Below the pieces are notes generated by a model. It had not been told where the DNA came from and did not search any database. It saw only the letters and a list, made by a program, of their open reading frames with translations. A stretch of DNA of 22,827 nucleotides, from assembly GCA_937884975.1 (NCBI GenBank), contig CAKZZS010000063.1:1-22827 (forward strand), written 5' to 3'. This document shows, in pieces, positions 6,299 to 17,581 of this stretch (positions within the stretch are counted from its first letter, which is position 1; each line of letters begins with the position of its first letter). This DNA comes from an uncultured Clostridia bacterium (lineage in GTDB: Bacteria; Bacillota; Clostridia; Oscillospirales; Acutalibacteraceae). The translations under genes were made by a program, and so were the position numbers.

Positions 6299-7573
6299 AT
6301 GAAAAAACAAGGAATTATTTTATCACTCATTATTGCGCTTGTGCTTTGCATTTATATGGCAACGGTTTCGTTTGCCGCAAGCACCACGCTCTATTTTTCG
6401 GAAAATGAAGTTGAATTGGGCGACACGGTAACGGTTACCGTAACCTTCAGGGGCGACGATATCGCAGGCGTTATGTTCAATATAGATTATGATACGTCAG
6501 TGCTTACATATAAGAGCGCAAGCGGCTCCGGTTCAACCTCATATAACGGCGGAAAAGCGGTAAGTAATCTTGACAGCGGAACAACGGACAGCTATTCGGT
6601 TGACCTTGTATTCACCGCAAACGCAAAGGGTTCAAGCCAAATTTCCGTAAACGGCGTAAAGGTTTCCGACGGCAACGGCGACGCTATAAGCGGCTTTGAC
6701 GGCGCTTCGGCAAGGCTCAACGTAGTTTCGGCTGAAACCACAACCGAAAAGCAAGAGGAAAAAACAACCGAAAAAGAGGAAACAACCTCCGCAAAGGAAG
6801 AAACAACAACTAAGAGCCAAAGCGAAAAGCCCGGCGAAATTACCCTCGGCTCAAAGACATATACCCTTGTTGACGACTCCGCATTTGTTGACGCTCCAGA
6901 CGGCTTTGATGAAACGTATTCCGATTATAACGGAAACCGAATCCTTACATATACCTCAAAGGATAAGGCGCAACAAATAGTTCCCGTTATAGACGCTGAC
7001 AACCACAGAAGCTTTTTACTCTTTGACGATGAAAAGGACATCTTCAGCGAATTTATTGAAATAAAATCCGCCGCCCTTCCCATTATTCTCATTGCCGCAA
7101 AGGACGGAATAATTCCCGAGGGCTTTACACCCGTTAACGTCAAAATCGGCGACAACGAAATCCTCGCTTACGAAAATGAGGAGTTCAAGGAAAACGGCAT
7201 CTGCCTTATTTACGGACTGAACACCGAAGAGGGAAAGGCTAATCTTTATATTTACGATACAAAGGACGGTACGCTTCAGAAATACTTTAACGTAAATACT
7301 CCGGAGGCTAAACCGGCTGAAACTACTAAACCGGCCGAAGAAGTCGAAACAACCGAAGCTGTCTCCGACTTTGAAAGCAATATCCCCTTAAGCAAATCGA
7401 CAATGATTAAAATAATCTGCGCCGTTTCGGTAATGCTCCTTGCGGCAGTTATAGCCGTTCTGACGCTCGCCATAAAGCTTAAGAACAAAAACTCAAATGA
7501 AGAAGATGAAGAAATCGTAATACTTTCCGAGAACGAGGACGAGGACGAAAACGACCCGTACTACACGGAATAA
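6299..7573 (+). CDS. Membrane-anchored cohesin-domain protein
   Basis: The protein has 424 residues; ATG 6299 follows GGAGG (6289-6293). It has a signal peptide (1 to about 26, ending SFA). A cohesin domain occupies about 28-145, with VELGDTVTVTVTF, the DIAGVMFNIDYDTSVLTY strand pair and a late LVFTANAKGSSQISV segment. A Thr/Glu/Lys-rich linker (146-178) leads to an ectodomain I cannot name (about 180-333; GFDETYSDYNGNRILTY, IPEGFTPVNVKIGDNEILAY, LYIYDTKDGTLQKYF). A second Pro/Thr/Glu-rich linker (334-360) precedes one transmembrane helix (about 369-393, IICAVSVMLLAAVIAVLTLA). KLKNKN follows the helix, placing the very acidic last 27 residues in the cytosol. No cohesin-side dockerin or S-layer module is seen, so the protein would hold one dockerin partner at the membrane. 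The dockerin-bearing glucosaminidase encoded 11 bp upstream is the obvious candidate. Confidence 0.88.
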   Translation: MKKQGIILSLIIALVLCIYMATVSFAASTTLYFSENEVELGDTVTVTVTFRGDDIAGVMFNIDYDTSVLTYKSASGSGSTSYNGGKAVSNLDSGTTDSYSVDLVFTANAKGSSQISVNGVKVSDGNGDAISGFDGASARLNVVSAETTTEKQEEKTTEKEETTSAKEETTTKSQSEKPGEITLGSKTYTLVDDSAFVDAPDGFDETYSDYNGNRILTYTSKDKAQQIVPVIDADNHRSFLLFDDEKDIFSEFIEIKSAALPIILIAAKDGIIPEGFTPVNVKIGDNEILAYENEEFKENGICLIYGLNTEEGKANLYIYDTKDGTLQKYFNVNTPEAKPAETTKPAEEVETTEAVSDFESNIPLSKSTMIKIICAVSVMLLAAVIAVLTLAIKLKNKNSNEEDEEIVILSENEDEDENDPYYTE

Positions 7574-7583
7574 TTTGAAATTT

Positions 7584-7613
7584 AAACTCGGTAGGCTTCT
7601 ACCGAGTTTTTTA
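7584..7613 (+). terminator. Rho-independent terminator of the glucosaminidase-cohesin operon
   Basis: AAACTCGGTAG (7584-7594) pairs perfectly with CTACCGAGTTT (7599-7609) around a GCTT loop and runs into a T tract (TTTTTTA). It lies 10 bp after the cohesin stop codon. Confidence 0.92.
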
Positions 7614-7642
7614 TTGATAAATTCAGTATTTTTTGGTATTAT
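7614..7642 (+). promoter_or_regulatory. cca promoter with extended -10
   Basis: TTGATA (7614-7619), 17 bases, then TATTAT (7637-7642) preceded by TGG, the extended -10 signature. It starts right where the upstream terminator ends and leaves about 20 bases of leader with AGAGGTG as SD. Confidence 0.6.
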
Positions 7643-7670
7643 AATAATCAATAATGCCAAGAGGTGAATT

Positions 7671-8981
7671 ATGGAAATAAGGCTTCCGTCACAAGTGAAT
7701 ACAGCTTTGGGCTTGCTTAACAAGGCAGGCTTTGAAGCGTTTGTTGTCGGCGGTTGCGTTCGCGATTCGCTTTTAGGCATTACGCCCTTCGACTGGGATA
7801 TTACCACAAGCGCAACTCCCGATGAAACCGAATGGGTTTTTGAAAATTACCGTCTTATCGAAACGGGTTTAAAGCACGGCACGGTCACTGTTCTTATTGA
7901 CAAAATGCCGCTTGAAATTACAACCTACAGGGTTGACGGCGCCTATTCCGATAACAGACATCCCGATTCCGTATCCTTTACAAGAAATCTTAAGGATGAC
8001 CTGTCAAGGCGTGATTTTACAGTCAATGCTTTAGCCTATAATCCCGAAAACGGACTTGTCGACTGCTTCGGCGGAAAAGAGGATTTGAATAATAAAATCA
8101 TCCGTTGCGTTGGGAACGCCGACGAGCGCTTTAACGAGGACGCATTGAGGATTTTAAGGGCAATAAGGTTTTCATCCGCACTTGGGTTTGAAATCGAAAA
8201 TAAGACCTCTCAAAGCATTTTTAAGAACAAGGAATTGCTCAATAATATTGCAAAGGAGAGAATACGCGTTGAGCTTGTAAAGCTGCTTAACGGAAAAGAC
8301 GTAAAACGTGTTTTGCTCGACTACCGCGATATAATAGCCGTATTTATTCCCGAGCTTATCCCCACCTTTGACTTTCCGCAGAATACGCCGTACCACTGCT
8401 TTGACGTTTACACTCATATAGCATACACGGTTGAAGCGGCGCCCAAGGAATTTAAAGTAGCAATGCTTTTACACGACATTGAAAAACCGCAGTGCAGGAC
8501 TACTGACGAAAACGGCGTTGACCATTTTAAGGGTCATCCGCAAAAAAGCGCCGAAACGGCATATAAAATTCTAAAAGATTTGCGCTTTGACAATGCGACA
8601 ATTGATAAAACGGTTAAGTTTATTGCGGTTCACGATGAGCACCTTCCAAAAACGCTTAATGAAGCGTTAAAGCTTTTAAAGCGAATCGGCGAGGACGGAT
8701 ATACCTACCTTATTACCGCCAAATACGCCGATAATCAAGGCAAGGCGGACAAGCACAGCGGCGAGGATTTACTCGAAAATATGCAAAGAATGCTTGATGA
8801 AATAAGGGAAAGGAAGCTGTGCTATTCAATAAAGCAGCTTGATATAACGGGAAACGATTTGATTAACGCAGGAATTCCTGCAGGAAAACAGTTAGGTCAA
8901 ACGCTTGATATGCTTGTCGACGCAGTCATTGACGGCAAGTGTGAGAATAAAAAATCCGAATTGTTAAAATATATAAGATAA
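7671..8981 (+). CDS. cca: CCA tRNA nucleotidyltransferase with HD domain
   Basis: The protein has 436 residues and adds or repairs the 3' CCA of tRNAs from CTP and ATP. The class II nucleotidyltransferase head shows VVGGCVRD (25-32) and the two catalytic aspartates in DWDITT (Asp41, Asp43). RRDFTVNA (113-120) and EDALRILRAIRFSS (156-169) follow, with KERIRVE (195-201) of the neck. The C-terminal half carries an HD phosphohydrolase-like domain: YTHIAYTV (His249), LLHDIEKP (His268-Asp269), KGHP (His289) and VHDEH. Head plus HD is the usual layout in many Clostridia. ATG 7671 has AGAGGTG six bases upstream and begins the family N-terminus. The tRNA-Ser gene in this window does not encode its CCA end, so this enzyme is needed for it. 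Confidence 0.95.
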   Translation: MEIRLPSQVNTALGLLNKAGFEAFVVGGCVRDSLLGITPFDWDITTSATPDETEWVFENYRLIETGLKHGTVTVLIDKMPLEITTYRVDGAYSDNRHPDSVSFTRNLKDDLSRRDFTVNALAYNPENGLVDCFGGKEDLNNKIIRCVGNADERFNEDALRILRAIRFSSALGFEIENKTSQSIFKNKELLNNIAKERIRVELVKLLNGKDVKRVLLDYRDIIAVFIPELIPTFDFPQNTPYHCFDVYTHIAYTVEAAPKEFKVAMLLHDIEKPQCRTTDENGVDHFKGHPQKSAETAYKILKDLRFDNATIDKTVKFIAVHDEHLPKTLNEALKLLKRIGEDGYTYLITAKYADNQGKADKHSGEDLLENMQRMLDEIRERKLCYSIKQLDITGNDLINAGIPAGKQLGQTLDMLVDAVIDGKCENKKSELLKYIR

Positions 8982-8985
8982 AAAA

Positions 8986-9016
8986 TTAAACGGGCGGATA
9001 CCATCCGCCCGTTTAA
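8986..9016 (+). terminator. Long hairpin after cca (repeat-derived, possible terminator)
   Basis: TTAAACGGGCGGAT (8986-8999) and its exact complement (9003-9016) form a 14-bp perfect stem with an ACC loop, 4 bases after the cca stop. Only ATATA follows rather than a T run, so termination would be weak. The GGGCGGAT/ATCCGCCC core belongs to the repeat family listed below and may have been recruited here. Confidence 0.5.
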
Positions 9017-9271
9017 TATACATCTGACTTTTACGGGCGGCTGATAGCCTCCCCTACATATTTTAATAATCATTCTCGCACCCTGTAGGTGTGGGTTTCC
9101 ATGCCCACCCGTTTGCCGCAAAAGCGGCAAATTGCCCTGACGGGCAACGGGACGTCCGGGACGCCGCCCCCTACGATTTAGTTTATATTTACATTCCATC
9201 TTGTAGGGGCGACCTGCGGTCGCCCGCAAAGTTACATATATTTACTCGGGCGTACACCGTACGCCCCTACG
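8991..9271. repeat. Cluster 1 of hairpin repeats between cca and tuf
   Basis: This 390-bp tail-to-tail gap (8982-9371) holds no gene that I would defend. It contains a series of inverted repeats. These are the GGGCGGAT/ATCCGCCC core (8991-9011), a decayed GGGCGGCT copy ending CCCCTACA (9035-9058), GTGGG/CCCAC (9085-9111), TTTGCCGC/GCGGCAAA (9112-9131), TTGCCC/GGGCAA (9132-9147), GGGGCGACC/GGTCGCCC (9203-9226) and GGGCGTAC/GTACGCCC (9247-9271). Several units carry GTAGGGG or CCCCTACG on one side, so they share an end but differ in stem sequence. Related units form cluster 2 near 21900-22290. Confidence 0.75.
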
Positions 9272-9317
9272 AAGAATGTCAATTTGATGTTATTGTGTTT
9301 TCGAAGAAGGCATAAAA

Positions 9318-9343
9318 ATAACCCCGTACCGAACGGTACGGGG
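9318..9343 (-). terminator. tuf terminator
   Basis: On the minus strand GGGG-starting arms CCCCGTACC/GGTACGGGG (9322-9330 with 9335-9343) form a 9-bp perfect stem with a 4-base loop, followed by TTATTTTTA. It lies about 30 bp after the tuf stop codon. Confidence 0.85.
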
Positions 9344-9371
9344 AATTTTATTTGTGAATTCTAATTATAAA

Positions 9372-10574
<1,203 letters not shown>

Positions 10575-10630
10575 TGAGAAATTCCTCCTTTATTTTGGGA
10601 AAAACATATATTGTTTTGTTGCCGTTTGAT

Positions 10631-10659
10631 ATTTTACCAATTATTTAGTAAAAAATCAA
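10631..10659 (-). promoter_or_regulatory. Internal promoter for tuf
   Basis: On the minus strand TTGATT (10659-10654), 17 bases, TAAAAT (10636-10631) preceded by TGG (extended -10). The predicted start is about 50 bases before the tuf ATG. It allows tuf expression above the rest of the str operon. Confidence 0.6.
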
Positions 10660-10676
10660 TACTTTTAAGAAAATTA

Positions 10677-12758
10677 TCAGTCTTTTTTGGATTTATCACT
10701 GATAATCTTTTCGGAAATTGACTTGGGAACCTCTTTATATCCGTCGGGTTCCATTACATACTGACCTCTGCCCTGTGTTTTTGAACGAAGGTCGGTTGCG
10801 TAACCGAACATTTCCGAAAGCGGAACGCGCGAGTTAATCTGCTTGATTCCGCCGCTTCTGTCCTCAAAGCCCTGAATCTCGCCGCGGCGTGAGTTCAGGT
10901 CGCCGATTACGTCGCCCATATATTCCTCGGGAACGATAACAACAACCTTCATTATAGGCTCGAGAAGAACGGGGTCAGCCTTCTTAGCTGCGTCCTTGAG
11001 CGCCATTGAACCGGCAATTTTGAACGCCATTTCGGACGAGTCTACCTCGTGGTAAGAACCGTCATAAAGCGTAACCTTGATGTCAACCATATTGTAGCCT
11101 GCAAGTACGCCTGACTGCATAGCTCCCTGAATACCCTGGTTGACAGGCTCAATATATTCCTTGGGAATTGCGCCGCCGACAATGTTATTAACAAACTCAT
11201 AGCCCTGACCGGGATTGGGTTCGATTTTGATTTTACAATGACCGTACTGACCTTTACCGCCTGACTGACGCGCATACTTTGTATCCGAGGAGGATTCCCT
11301 GCGGATGGTTTCACGGTATGCAACCTGAGGCTTACCAACGTTAGCCTCAACCTTGAACTCACGAAGCATTCTGTCAACGATGATTTCAAGATGCAATTCA
11401 CCCATACCGGCGATAATTGTCTGACCTGTTTCTTCGTCTGTATAGCACTTGAAGGTGGGGTCCTCTTCAGCAAGCTTCTGAAGCGCAATACCCATCTTTT
11501 CCTGACCTGCTTTGGTCTTTGGCTCAATTGCTACGCGGATAACAGGCTCCGGGAAATTCATTGATTCAAGAATAACGGGATGCTTTTCATCGCAGAGCGT
11601 GTCACCGGTTGTGGTGTTCTTAAGACCGACCGCAGCCGCAATATCGCCTGCATAAACGGTTTCAATATCCTCTCTGTGATTAGCGTGCATCTGCAGAATT
11701 CTGCCGAGTCTTTCACGGTTATCCTTAACCGCGTTGAGAACGGTTGAACCTGCGTTTACGGTACCCGAATAAACGCGGAAGAAGCAAAGTTTACCGACAT
11801 AGGGGTCAGTTGCTATCTTGAAAGCAAGAGCTGCAAAAGGCTCCTCGTCGGAGGAATGTCTGACTTCCTCTTTGTCATTATCGGGATTTATACCCTTAAT
11901 TGCCTCAACATCAGTCGGAGCGGGCATATAGTCAACAATAGCGTCAAGCAACGGCTGAACACCCTTATTACGGTAAGATGTACCGCAGCAGATGGGAACC
12001 ATTGCATTAGCAAGAGTTGCCTTACGAATTGTTGATTTGATTTCGTCAACGGAAATTTCTTCGCCGTTGAAATATTTTTCCATGAGAGCATCATCCTGCT
12101 CTGCAATAGCCTCAATGAGCTTCTCACGGTACTCGTTGGCAAGGTCAACCATATCCTCGGGGATAGGCTCGTGTCTTACATCCTTGCCAAGGTCATCGTA
12201 ATAAACCTCTGCGTCCATGGCAACAAGGTCAACAATACCTCTGAAAGTCGCTTCAGAGCCTATAGGCAGCTGAATCGGAACGGGGTTACAGTTGAATCTC
12301 TCGTTTACCATATCGAGAACTCTGAAGAAATCCGCGCCCATAATGTCCATCTTATTGACATAAATCATACGCGGAACGTGGTACTCGTCAGCCTGACGCC
12401 AAACGGTTTCAGACTGGGGTTCAACACCGCCCTTTGCACAAAGAACGGTTACAGAGCCGTCAAGCACGCGCAGTGAGCGCTGAACTTCTACGGTAAAGTC
12501 AACGTGACCGGGAGTATCAATAATATTGATACGATGGTCCTTCCAAAAACAGGTTGTAGCGGCGGAGGTAATTGTAATACCTCTCTCCTGCTCCTGAGCC
12601 ATCCAGTCCATAACAGCGTCGCCGTCATGGGTTTCGCCGATTTTATGAGTTCTTCCCGTGTAGAAAAGAATTCTTTCGGTCGTGGTGGTCTTACCTGCGT
12701 CGATGTGGGCCATAATACCAATGTTTCTGGTTTTCTCTAAAGATACCTTACGTGGCAT
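10677..12758 (-). CDS. fusA: Translation elongation factor G
   Basis: The protein has 693 residues and drives ribosomal translocation and, with ribosome recycling factor, subunit splitting. ATG 12758 (MPRKVSLEKTRNIGIMAHID) is chosen over an in-frame TTG four codons upstream because GGAGG (12768-12764) overlaps that TTG and is spaced 5 bases from the ATG. Domain I has AHIDAGKTT, RGITITSAATTCFW, DTPGHVDFTVEV and the NKMD box. Domains II-V are complete, with GMGELHLEIIVDR, the domain IV region ARQSGGKGQYGHCKI, and the C-terminal SRRGEIQGFEDR and MFGYATDLRSKTQGRGQY. It lies 38 bp after rpsG in the str operon. Confidence 0.98.
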   Translation of the reverse strand: MPRKVSLEKTRNIGIMAHIDAGKTTTTERILFYTGRTHKIGETHDGDAVMDWMAQEQERGITITSAATTCFWKDHRINIIDTPGHVDFTVEVQRSLRVLDGSVTVLCAKGGVEPQSETVWRQADEYHVPRMIYVNKMDIMGADFFRVLDMVNERFNCNPVPIQLPIGSEATFRGIVDLVAMDAEVYYDDLGKDVRHEPIPEDMVDLANEYREKLIEAIAEQDDALMEKYFNGEEISVDEIKSTIRKATLANAMVPICCGTSYRNKGVQPLLDAIVDYMPAPTDVEAIKGINPDNDKEEVRHSSDEEPFAALAFKIATDPYVGKLCFFRVYSGTVNAGSTVLNAVKDNRERLGRILQMHANHREDIETVYAGDIAAAVGLKNTTTGDTLCDEKHPVILESMNFPEPVIRVAIEPKTKAGQEKMGIALQKLAEEDPTFKCYTDEETGQTIIAGMGELHLEIIVDRMLREFKVEANVGKPQVAYRETIRRESSSDTKYARQSGGKGQYGHCKIKIEPNPGQGYEFVNNIVGGAIPKEYIEPVNQGIQGAMQSGVLAGYNMVDIKVTLYDGSYHEVDSSEMAFKIAGSMALKDAAKKADPVLLEPIMKVVVIVPEEYMGDVIGDLNSRRGEIQGFEDRSGGIKQINSRVPLSEMFGYATDLRSKTQGRGQYVMEPDGYKEVPKSISEKIISDKSKKD

Positions 12759-12796
12759 ACAGTCCTCCAATTAGGTTAAATAAAATCAGATATAAA

Positions 12797-13267
12797 TCAA
12801 TATCTGAAGTGTGCAAAAGCCTTGTTCGCTTCTGCCATCTTGTGAGTGTCTTCACGCTTCTTGAAAGCAGAACCTGTCTCGTTGACTGCATCCATGATTT
12901 CGTTAGCAAGACGCTCCTTCATTGTTCTTTCCGAACGCTGACGGGCATAAAGAGTAATCCAGCGAAGTCCGAGAGTTTCTCTTCTTTCGGGACGAACCTC
13001 AAGCGGAACCTGATAGGTAGCGCCGCCTACACGGCGAGCCTTAACCTCAAGAACCGGCATAACGTTTTCCATAGCTGCGTCAAAAACCTCCAACGGCTCC
13101 TTACCGGTCTTTTCGGCAATAATCTCAAAAGCATCGTAAACGATTTTCTGAGCTACGCCCTTTTTACCGTCAAGCATAACGCTGTTGATAAGGCGTGTGA
13201 CACGTTTTGAATTGTAAAGTGGATCGGGCAAAACATCACGTTTTGCGATCTGGCCTCTTCTTGGCAC
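12797..13267 (-). CDS. rpsG: 30S ribosomal protein S7
   Basis: The protein has 156 residues, the usual length, and is the primary binder of the 16S rRNA 3' major domain in the small-subunit head. The start is GTG 13267 (MPRRGQIAKRDVLPDPLYNS), with AAGGAGGG 7 bases upstream (13282-13275). The in-frame ATG at 13330 would add 21 unrelated residues and place the strong SD inside the gene. The typical RRVGGATYQVPLEVRPERR and the C-terminal AHFRY are present. The 146-bp gap to rpsL is AT-rich; I see no convincing promoter there. Confidence 0.96.
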   Translation of the reverse strand: MPRRGQIAKRDVLPDPLYNSKRVTRLINSVMLDGKKGVAQKIVYDAFEIIAEKTGKEPLEVFDAAMENVMPVLEVKARRVGGATYQVPLEVRPERRETLGLRWITLYARQRSERTMKERLANEIMDAVNETGSAFKKREDTHKMAEANKAFAHFRY

Positions 13268-13413
13268 AGCACTTCCCTCCTTCATATTGATGATATCATA
13301 GGTACTCGGTGACAAAACCCGTGGTGTCAAGGCGAGGCGTATACTATATATAATATAACACCAATAGCTTTGACTTTTGATGATAGATTCTGTCTTGAAT
13401 TTAAAGCTTCAAA

Positions 13414-13836
13414 TTACTTTGCAGCTTTCTTCGGCCTCTTTGCGCCGTACTTTGAACGACTCTGCATTCTGCCTGTTACACCCTGTGTATCAAGCGTACC
13501 GCGGATAATGTGGTAACGGACACCGGGCAAATCCTTAACACGGCCGCCTCTTATAAGAACAACGCTGTGTTCCTGAAGGTTGTGACCGACGCCGGGGATG
13601 TATGCAGAAACCTCAATGCCGTTTGTCAGACGAACTCTGGCAAGCTTACGAAGCGCAGAATTAGGCTTTTTGGGCGTATCTGTCTTAACAACAGTGCAAA
13701 CGCCTCTCTTCTGAGGGGAGTTTTTGTCTGTCATGATATTTTTCTTTGAGTTAAAACCCTTACCCAAAGCCGGAGCCTTTGACTTCTTTTCAACGGTCTG
13801 TCTGCCGTTGCGTACAAGCTGATTAAAGGTTGGCAA
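13414..13836 (-). CDS. rpsL: 30S ribosomal protein S12
   Basis: The protein has 140 residues and is a decoding-centre protein. The start is TTG 13836, giving PTFNQLVRNGRQ as the family N-terminus after the initiator. GGAGG (13850-13846) lies 9 bases upstream. The upstream in-frame ATG (13890) would add 18 unrelated residues, and a second TTG two codons earlier is too close to the SD. TPKKPNSALRK and RVKDLPGVRYHI carry the lysines that are changed in streptomycin-resistant mutants, so the sequence reads as sensitive. First gene of the str operon. Confidence 0.96.
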   Translation of the reverse strand: MPTFNQLVRNGRQTVEKKSKAPALGKGFNSKKNIMTDKNSPQKRGVCTVVKTDTPKKPNSALRKLARVRLTNGIEVSAYIPGVGHNLQEHSVVLIRGGRVKDLPGVRYHIIRGTLDTQGVTGRMQSRSKYGAKRPKKAAK

Positions 13837-13955
13837 GTCCAATTTCCTCCTTTTCTTAAAAATTATGTGAACGGGAAAGCCCGTAAACACCGAAAATGCG
13901 GGTACGCATACCCACGCAAGCTAAGATTTTAACATTAAAAACCCCGGCTTGTCAA
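13837..13955 (-). promoter_or_regulatory. str operon promoter and leader
   Basis: On the minus strand TTGACA (13955-13950), 18 bases, TAAAAT (13931-13926). Transcription should begin near 13919, giving an 80-base leader before the rpsL TTG. The leader can form a short GGGTA/TACCC hairpin and a CGGG/CCCG hairpin; I recognise no known regulatory RNA in it. Confidence 0.65.
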
Positions 13956-13970
13956 GTATTTTTTTATTAC

Positions 13971-14000
13971 GGGTAACGGATATTTTTCAACCCGTTACCC
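13971..14000 (-). other. Hairpin between rpoC and rpsL
   Basis: GGGTAACGG (13971-13979) and CCGTTACCC (13992-14000) form a 9-bp stem with a 12-base loop, 13 bp after the rpoC stop. On the rpoC strand it is followed by AATAAAAAAATAC, an A run rather than a T run. It is therefore not a canonical intrinsic terminator in that direction and some read-through into rpsL is likely. Processing or RNA stabilisation is possible. Confidence 0.55.
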
Positions 14001-14012
14001 TGATTTTAAATA

Positions 14013-17540
<3,528 letters not shown>

Positions 17541-17581
17541 TGTCAGTTGCCCTTCTTCCTTAATAATTTGATAAAAGCTGA

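Noticed and set aside
9091..9315. Open frame of 74 codons in repeat cluster 1
   Set aside because: It consists of translated hairpin repeats, lacks an SD and shows no domain-like sequence.
13331..13413. Separate rpsG promoter in the gap after rpsL
   Set aside because: TTGACA and TATGAT-like hexamers are present near 13277-13325 but 24 bases apart, too far for a sigma-A promoter.
13500..13720. Streptomycin resistance substitutions in rpsL
   Set aside because: The lysines in TPKKPNSA and GRVKDLPGV are unchanged.
13971..14000. Rho-independent terminator for rpoC
   Set aside because: The stem is good but the strand carrying rpoC has an A run after it, not a T run, so I list it only as a hairpin.
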